A DNA stretch of 15,836 bases, from assembly GCA_021205375.1 (NCBI GenBank), contig JAJPXR010000235.1, positions 1 through 15,836 of the forward strand, in the 5' to 3' direction. Below the pieces are notes generated by a model. That model saw only the letters and a list, made by a program, of their open reading frames with translations, searched no databases and had not been told where the DNA came from. The first letter of the stretch is position 1; the number at the start of each line of letters is the position of its first letter. Shown one piece after another: positions 12,911-15,836 of this stretch. The stretch comes from Clostridiales bacterium. GTDB taxonomy: Bacteria; Bacillota; Clostridia; Oscillospirales; Oscillospiraceae. The translations under genes and the position numbers were made by a program.

Positions 12911-13516
12911 ATGTCAACAAAAATCAAGATTTGTGGTCTGCGCCGCGTGGAGGACGTGGACTTTGTCAACGAAGCCAAGCCCGATTACGCCGGTGTGATT
13001 TTGTGCCGCCGGTTCTGGCGGGGCATCGACTTCGACCAGGCCAAGCTGCTGCGCAAGCGCCTGGACCCCAACATTCCTCTGGTGGGCGTGTTCGTCAACG
13101 ACCGGTTTTCCGACGTGGTGGTGGCCCTGCGGCAGGGCATCGTGGACATGGTCCAACTCCACGGCACCGAGTCCGAGGAGTACATCACCAGCGTCCAGAT
13201 GATGACCCGCAAGCCCGTCATCAAAGCCTGTCAGGTCCACGACCCGTCCGTCATTCCCTACGCCGTCAACTCCGCCGCGGACCACATCCTGCTGGACTCC
13301 GGCGCTGGCTCCGGCGAGACCTTCGACTGGTCCATCGTCCAGAACGTGGAGCGGCCCTTCATCCTGGCCGGTGGGCTGACCCCTGAGAACATTCCGCAGG
13401 CCATCGAAGCGGTCCACCCCTGGGGCATCGACATCTCCAGCGGCGTGGAGACCGACAAGGTCAAGGACCGGGATAAAATTCTGGCGGCGGTGGAGGCCGT
13501 GCGGCGCTGCGGCTGA
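12911..13516 (+). CDS. trpF: Phosphoribosylanthranilate isomerase
   Basis: TrpF carries out the Amadori rearrangement of phosphoribosylanthranilate. From the ATG at 12911 the protein has 201 residues, normal for the family. An upstream in-frame GTG (12893) is less likely because GAGGG (12900-12904) is spaced correctly for the ATG. The catalytic cysteine is C8 in KICGL and the catalytic aspartate is D129 in LLDSGAGSGETFDW. Other family motifs are VQLHG (81-85) and ILAGGLTPENI near the C-terminus. It has its own upstream promoter and a strong terminator 30 bases after its stop, so it may be made on a short transcript as well as on the operon transcript. Confidence 0.96.
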   Translation: MSTKIKICGLRRVEDVDFVNEAKPDYAGVILCRRFWRGIDFDQAKLLRKRLDPNIPLVGVFVNDRFSDVVVALRQGIVDMVQLHGTESEEYITSVQMMTRKPVIKACQVHDPSVIPYAVNSAADHILLDSGAGSGETFDWSIVQNVERPFILAGGLTPENIPQAIEAVHPWGIDISSGVETDKVKDRDKILAAVEAVRRCG

Positions 13517-13546
13517 GGCATCATCTATTTTCCACAACAACAACAC

Positions 13547-13580
13547 AAAAGGGGAGGGAACGGTTTCCTTCCCCTTTTTT
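13547..13580 (+). terminator. Intrinsic terminator between trpF and trpB
   Basis: AAAAGGGGAGGGAA (13547-13560) pairs with TTCCTTCCCCTTTT in a 14-bp stem with one G-U pair and a CGGT loop. The T-run continues to 13580. It is a strong signal placed inside the otherwise complete trp gene order. Confidence 0.88.
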
Positions 13581-13600
13581 CTGTTTATCGCTTTGACCTG

Positions 13601-13670
13601 AAACCCCTCCGCCACCGCCTAAAGGCGGCGGCCCTCCTCCCCTTTCAGGGGAGGCAAGAGGGGTGGTCAA
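13601..13670. repeat. Dispersed GC-rich intergenic repeat, copy B
   Basis: This is the second copy of the element at 316-420, and the more compact one. It carries CCGCC-TAAA-GGCGG and an intact CCTCCCC-TTTCA-GGGGAGG hairpin, and ends GGCAAGAGGGGTGGTCAA. It fills most of the gap between the trpF terminator and the trpB promoter region. It is non-coding. Confidence 0.75.
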
Positions 13671-13691
13671 TTATGGAATACATGTTATATT
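13664..13691 (+). promoter_or_regulatory. Possible weak promoter for trpBA
   Basis: TGGTCA (13664-13669, four of six -35 bases), a 16-base spacer and TATATT (13686-13691, five of six -10 bases). The -35 box falls in the last bases of repeat copy B. The call is supported mainly by need: a strong terminator upstream would otherwise cut off trpB and trpA. Confidence 0.4.
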
Positions 13692-13773
13692 CTGCTTTGC
13701 GACACAGTTAGACAAAAGGGATAACCGTGTATTCCAATTTCCTCAAAACCTCTCACAAAGGAGTGACCCCCCT

Positions 13774-14961
13774 ATGTCAAACGGACGCTTCGGCATCCAC
13801 GGCGGACAGTACATCCCGGAGACGCTGATGAACGCTGTCATCGAGCTGGAGGACGCCTACAACCACTTTAAGGACGACCCGCAGTTCCAAGCGGAGCTGC
13901 ACGAGCTGTTCACCAACTACGCCAACCGCCCCTCCAACCTCTACTACGCGGAGAAAATGACCAAGGACCTGGGCGGCGCGAAAATCTACCTGAAACGGGA
14001 AGATTTGAACCACACCGGCGCGCACAAAATCAACAACGCCCTGGGCCAGGCGCTGCTGGCGAAAAAAATGGGCAAGACCCGCCTCATCGCGGAGACCGGC
14101 GCGGGGCAGCACGGCGTGGCCACCGCCACCGTCGCGGCCTATATGGGCATGGAGTGCGACGTGTACATGGGCAAGGTGGATATGGAGCGCCAGGCCCTGA
14201 ACGTGTTCCGTATGCGGCTGATGGGCGCCCGCGTCCACGGCGTGGTGACCGGCACCGCCACCCTGAAGGACGCCGTCTCTGAGTGTATGCGGGAGTGGAC
14301 CAACCGCATTTCCGACACCCACTATCTCCTGGGTTCCTGCATGGGCCCCCATCCCTTCCCCACCATCGTCCGGGACTTCCAGGCCGTCATCTCCCAGGAG
14401 ATGAAGCAGCAGATTCTGGAGGCAGAGGGCCGTCTGCCCGACGTGGTCATGGCCTGCGTGGGCGGCGGGTCCAACGCCATCGGCTCTTTCTACCATTTCA
14501 TTGACGACAAGGACGTGAGGCTCATCGGCTGCGAGGCCGCCGGGCGGGGCATTGACACCTGGGAGACCGCCGCCACCATCAACACCGGCAGTCTGGGCAT
14601 TTTCCACGGCATGAAGAGCTACTTCTGTCAGGACAAATACGGCCAGATCGCCCCGGTGTACTCCATCTCCGCCGGGCTGGACTACCCCGGCATTGGCCCG
14701 GAGCACGCCTGGCTCCACGACATCGGCCGGGCCGAGTATGTGGGCGTCACCGACGAGGAGGCCGTCTGCGCCTTTGAGTACCTGAGCCGCACCGAGGGCA
14801 TTATCCCCGCCATCGAGTCGGCCCACGCCGTGGCCCACGCCATCAAAATCGCCCCAACCATGCGGAAAGACCAAATCATCGTCATCACCCTCTCTGGTCG
14901 TGGTGACAAGGACTGCGCGGCTATGGCCCGCTACCGGGGGGAGGAACTGTACGATGATTAA
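13774..14961 (+). CDS. trpB: Tryptophan synthase beta chain
   Basis: TrpB joins indole and serine to give tryptophan using pyridoxal phosphate, in an alpha2-beta2 complex with TrpA. From the ATG at 13774 it has 395 residues, the usual TrpB1 length. AAAGGAG at 13757-13763 supports this start over an in-frame upstream start at 13663. The cofactor lysine is K85 in HTGAHKINNALGQ. The catalytic glutamate is E107 in AETGAGQHG. The phosphate-binding loop is VGGGSNAIG, and SGRGDKD lies near the C-terminus. The N-terminal GRFGIHGGQYIPETLM is typical. Its last eight bases overlap trpA, so the two subunits are probably translationally coupled. Confidence 0.97.
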   Translation: MSNGRFGIHGGQYIPETLMNAVIELEDAYNHFKDDPQFQAELHELFTNYANRPSNLYYAEKMTKDLGGAKIYLKREDLNHTGAHKINNALGQALLAKKMGKTRLIAETGAGQHGVATATVAAYMGMECDVYMGKVDMERQALNVFRMRLMGARVHGVVTGTATLKDAVSECMREWTNRISDTHYLLGSCMGPHPFPTIVRDFQAVISQEMKQQILEAEGRLPDVVMACVGGGSNAIGSFYHFIDDKDVRLIGCEAAGRGIDTWETAATINTGSLGIFHGMKSYFCQDKYGQIAPVYSISAGLDYPGIGPEHAWLHDIGRAEYVGVTDEEAVCAFEYLSRTEGIIPAIESAHAVAHAIKIAPTMRKDQIIVITLSGRGDKDCAAMARYRGEELYDD

Positions 14962-15736
14962 AATTGCTGACGCCTTCCAGAACGGCAAGGCTTTTATCCC
15001 CTTCATCACCTGCGGGGACCCCGACCTGGAGACCACCCGCAAGTTGGTCTGCGCCATGGTGGAAAACGGCGCGGATTTGATTGAGCTGGGCATCCCCTTC
15101 TCTGACCCCACCGCCGAAGGCCCTGTCATCCAGGGGGCCAACCTTCGCGCCCTCTCCAACGGCTGCACCACCGACGATGTGTTCGCCCTGGCAGAGACTC
15201 TGCGGAAGGAGGACGGTCTCACCGTCCCCATGGTGTTCATGACCTATGCCAACGTGGTGTACCACTACGGCACCGAGAAATTCTGCGCCAGAGCCGCGGA
15301 AGCGGGGATGCAGGGATTGATTTTGCCCGACGTTCCCTTTGAGGAAAAGGGCGACTTCGCCCCCGCCTGCCGGAAGTACGGCCTGGAGCTGGTGAGCCTC
15401 ATCGCCCCCACCTCCCACCAGCGCATTAAGACCATCGCCGCCGACGCGGAGGGCTTCGTCTACTGCGTGTCCTCCCTGGGTGTCACCGGCGTGCGCAGTC
15501 AAATCACCACCGATGTGGCCGCTATGGTCCGACTGGTCAAGGAGGGGAAGGACATCCCCGCCTGTATCGGCTTCGGCATCTCCAACCCGGAGACCGCCCG
15601 GCAGATGGCCCAGTCCGCTGACGGCGTCATCGTGGGTTCCGCCATCGTCCGGCTCATCGGGCAGTATGGCCGGGACGCGGTGGAGCCGGTGTCCCGGTTC
15701 GTGAAGGAAATGAAGGACGCCATTCGGGATTTGTAA
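14954..15736 (+). CDS. trpA: Tryptophan synthase alpha chain
   Basis: TrpA splits indole-3-glycerol phosphate and channels indole to TrpB. The ATG at 14954 gives 260 residues and overlaps the trpB end by eight bases. GGGGAGGA upstream is the ribosome binding site. An earlier frame start at 14900 would lie deep in trpB and is rejected. The catalytic glutamate is E44 in LIELGIPFSDP. The position of the second acid (Asp60 of the enterobacterial enzyme) is E55 here, in DPTAEGPVIQ. Further motifs are PDVPFEEKGDF, the SLGVTGVRS loop, and GFGISNPE before the phosphate-binding GVIVGSAIV. It is the last trp gene and is followed by a strong terminator. Confidence 0.97.
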   Translation: MIKIADAFQNGKAFIPFITCGDPDLETTRKLVCAMVENGADLIELGIPFSDPTAEGPVIQGANLRALSNGCTTDDVFALAETLRKEDGLTVPMVFMTYANVVYHYGTEKFCARAAEAGMQGLILPDVPFEEKGDFAPACRKYGLELVSLIAPTSHQRIKTIAADAEGFVYCVSSLGVTGVRSQITTDVAAMVRLVKEGKDIPACIGFGISNPETARQMAQSADGVIVGSAIVRLIGQYGRDAVEPVSRFVKEMKDAIRDL

Positions 15737-15755
15737 TTTTTCTCAATTTGAACGC

Positions 15756-15791
15756 AAAAAACACGCAGGTTTGTTGCCTGCGTGTTTTTTT
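15756..15791. terminator. Symmetrical (bidirectional) terminator after trpA
   Basis: AAAAAACACGCAGG (15756-15769) is perfectly complementary to CCTGCGTGTTTTTT (15777-15790), with a 7-base loop and an extra T. The A-run and T-run allow termination on both strands. The last 45 bases of the window after it show no feature. Confidence 0.92.
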
Positions 15792-15836
15792 GGGTTCTAT
15801 GTCAAGAGTTGGGGCAGAGAAAAATAACCCGCAAAA

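Noticed and set aside
13777..15240. Long minus-strand frame (487 codons) opposite trpB and trpA, and similar antisense frames over fabD, fabF, trpE and trpGD
   Set aside because: These frames are open because of third-position GC bias. They have no ribosome binding sites, no recognisable domains, and fully overlap conserved genes.

Overview
The window looks like chromosomal DNA from a GC-rich, low-oxygen gut Firmicute, most likely the Oscillospiraceae / Flavonifractor-like group. The evidence is the strong GC bias at third codon positions, near-consensus sigma-A promoters, a SAM-I riboswitch, a tryptophan T-box, GGAGG-type ribosome binding sites, and short dispersed repeats between genes. The taxonomic placement is inference. 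All genes but one are recognisable housekeeping genes. I see no phage, IS, CRISPR, tRNA or rRNA.

Layout. (1) Positions 1-1925, minus strand: the first codons of pdxS (vitamin B6 synthesis) run off the left edge. Upstream of it lies metK, read from its own promoter through a SAM-I riboswitch and an intrinsic terminator. (2) Positions 2105-7435, plus strand: a type II fatty-acid synthesis cluster, acpP-fabD-fabG-fabF-(accB-like)-fabZ. It is driven by a strong promoter, interrupted twice by MITE-like repeats with heptad ends, and closed by a hairpin. (3) Positions 7460-8374: an AEC-family permease. (4) Positions 8540-15791, plus strand: a complete trp biosynthetic set, trpE-trpGD (fused)-trpC-trpF-trpB-trpA. 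It begins with a promoter and a T-box leader whose probable specifier is UGG. A second promoter lies between trpC and trpF, a strong terminator lies between trpF and trpB, and a symmetrical terminator follows trpA.

How the genes work together. The fab genes supply malonyl transfer (FabD), condensation (FabF), ketoreduction (FabG) and dehydration (FabZ) on ACP. Enoyl reductase, FabH and the catalytic acetyl-CoA carboxylase subunits are not in the window. The trp genes together carry chorismate to tryptophan. Their leader senses uncharged tRNA-Trp, while metK senses its own product SAM.

The most unusual item is the gene between fabF and fabZ at 6213-6950. It occupies the usual accB slot and starts like the N-terminus of biotin carboxyl carrier protein. 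The whole biotinyl domain is replaced by an alanine-rich amphipathic stretch and a very acidic Glu/Ala low-complexity region. Other points of interest are the trpG-trpD fusion that retains an internal Shine-Dalgarno and start codon, the split transcription of the trp genes, possible pseudoknot or switching RNA leaders before fabF and the accB-like gene, and two families of dispersed palindromic repeats.
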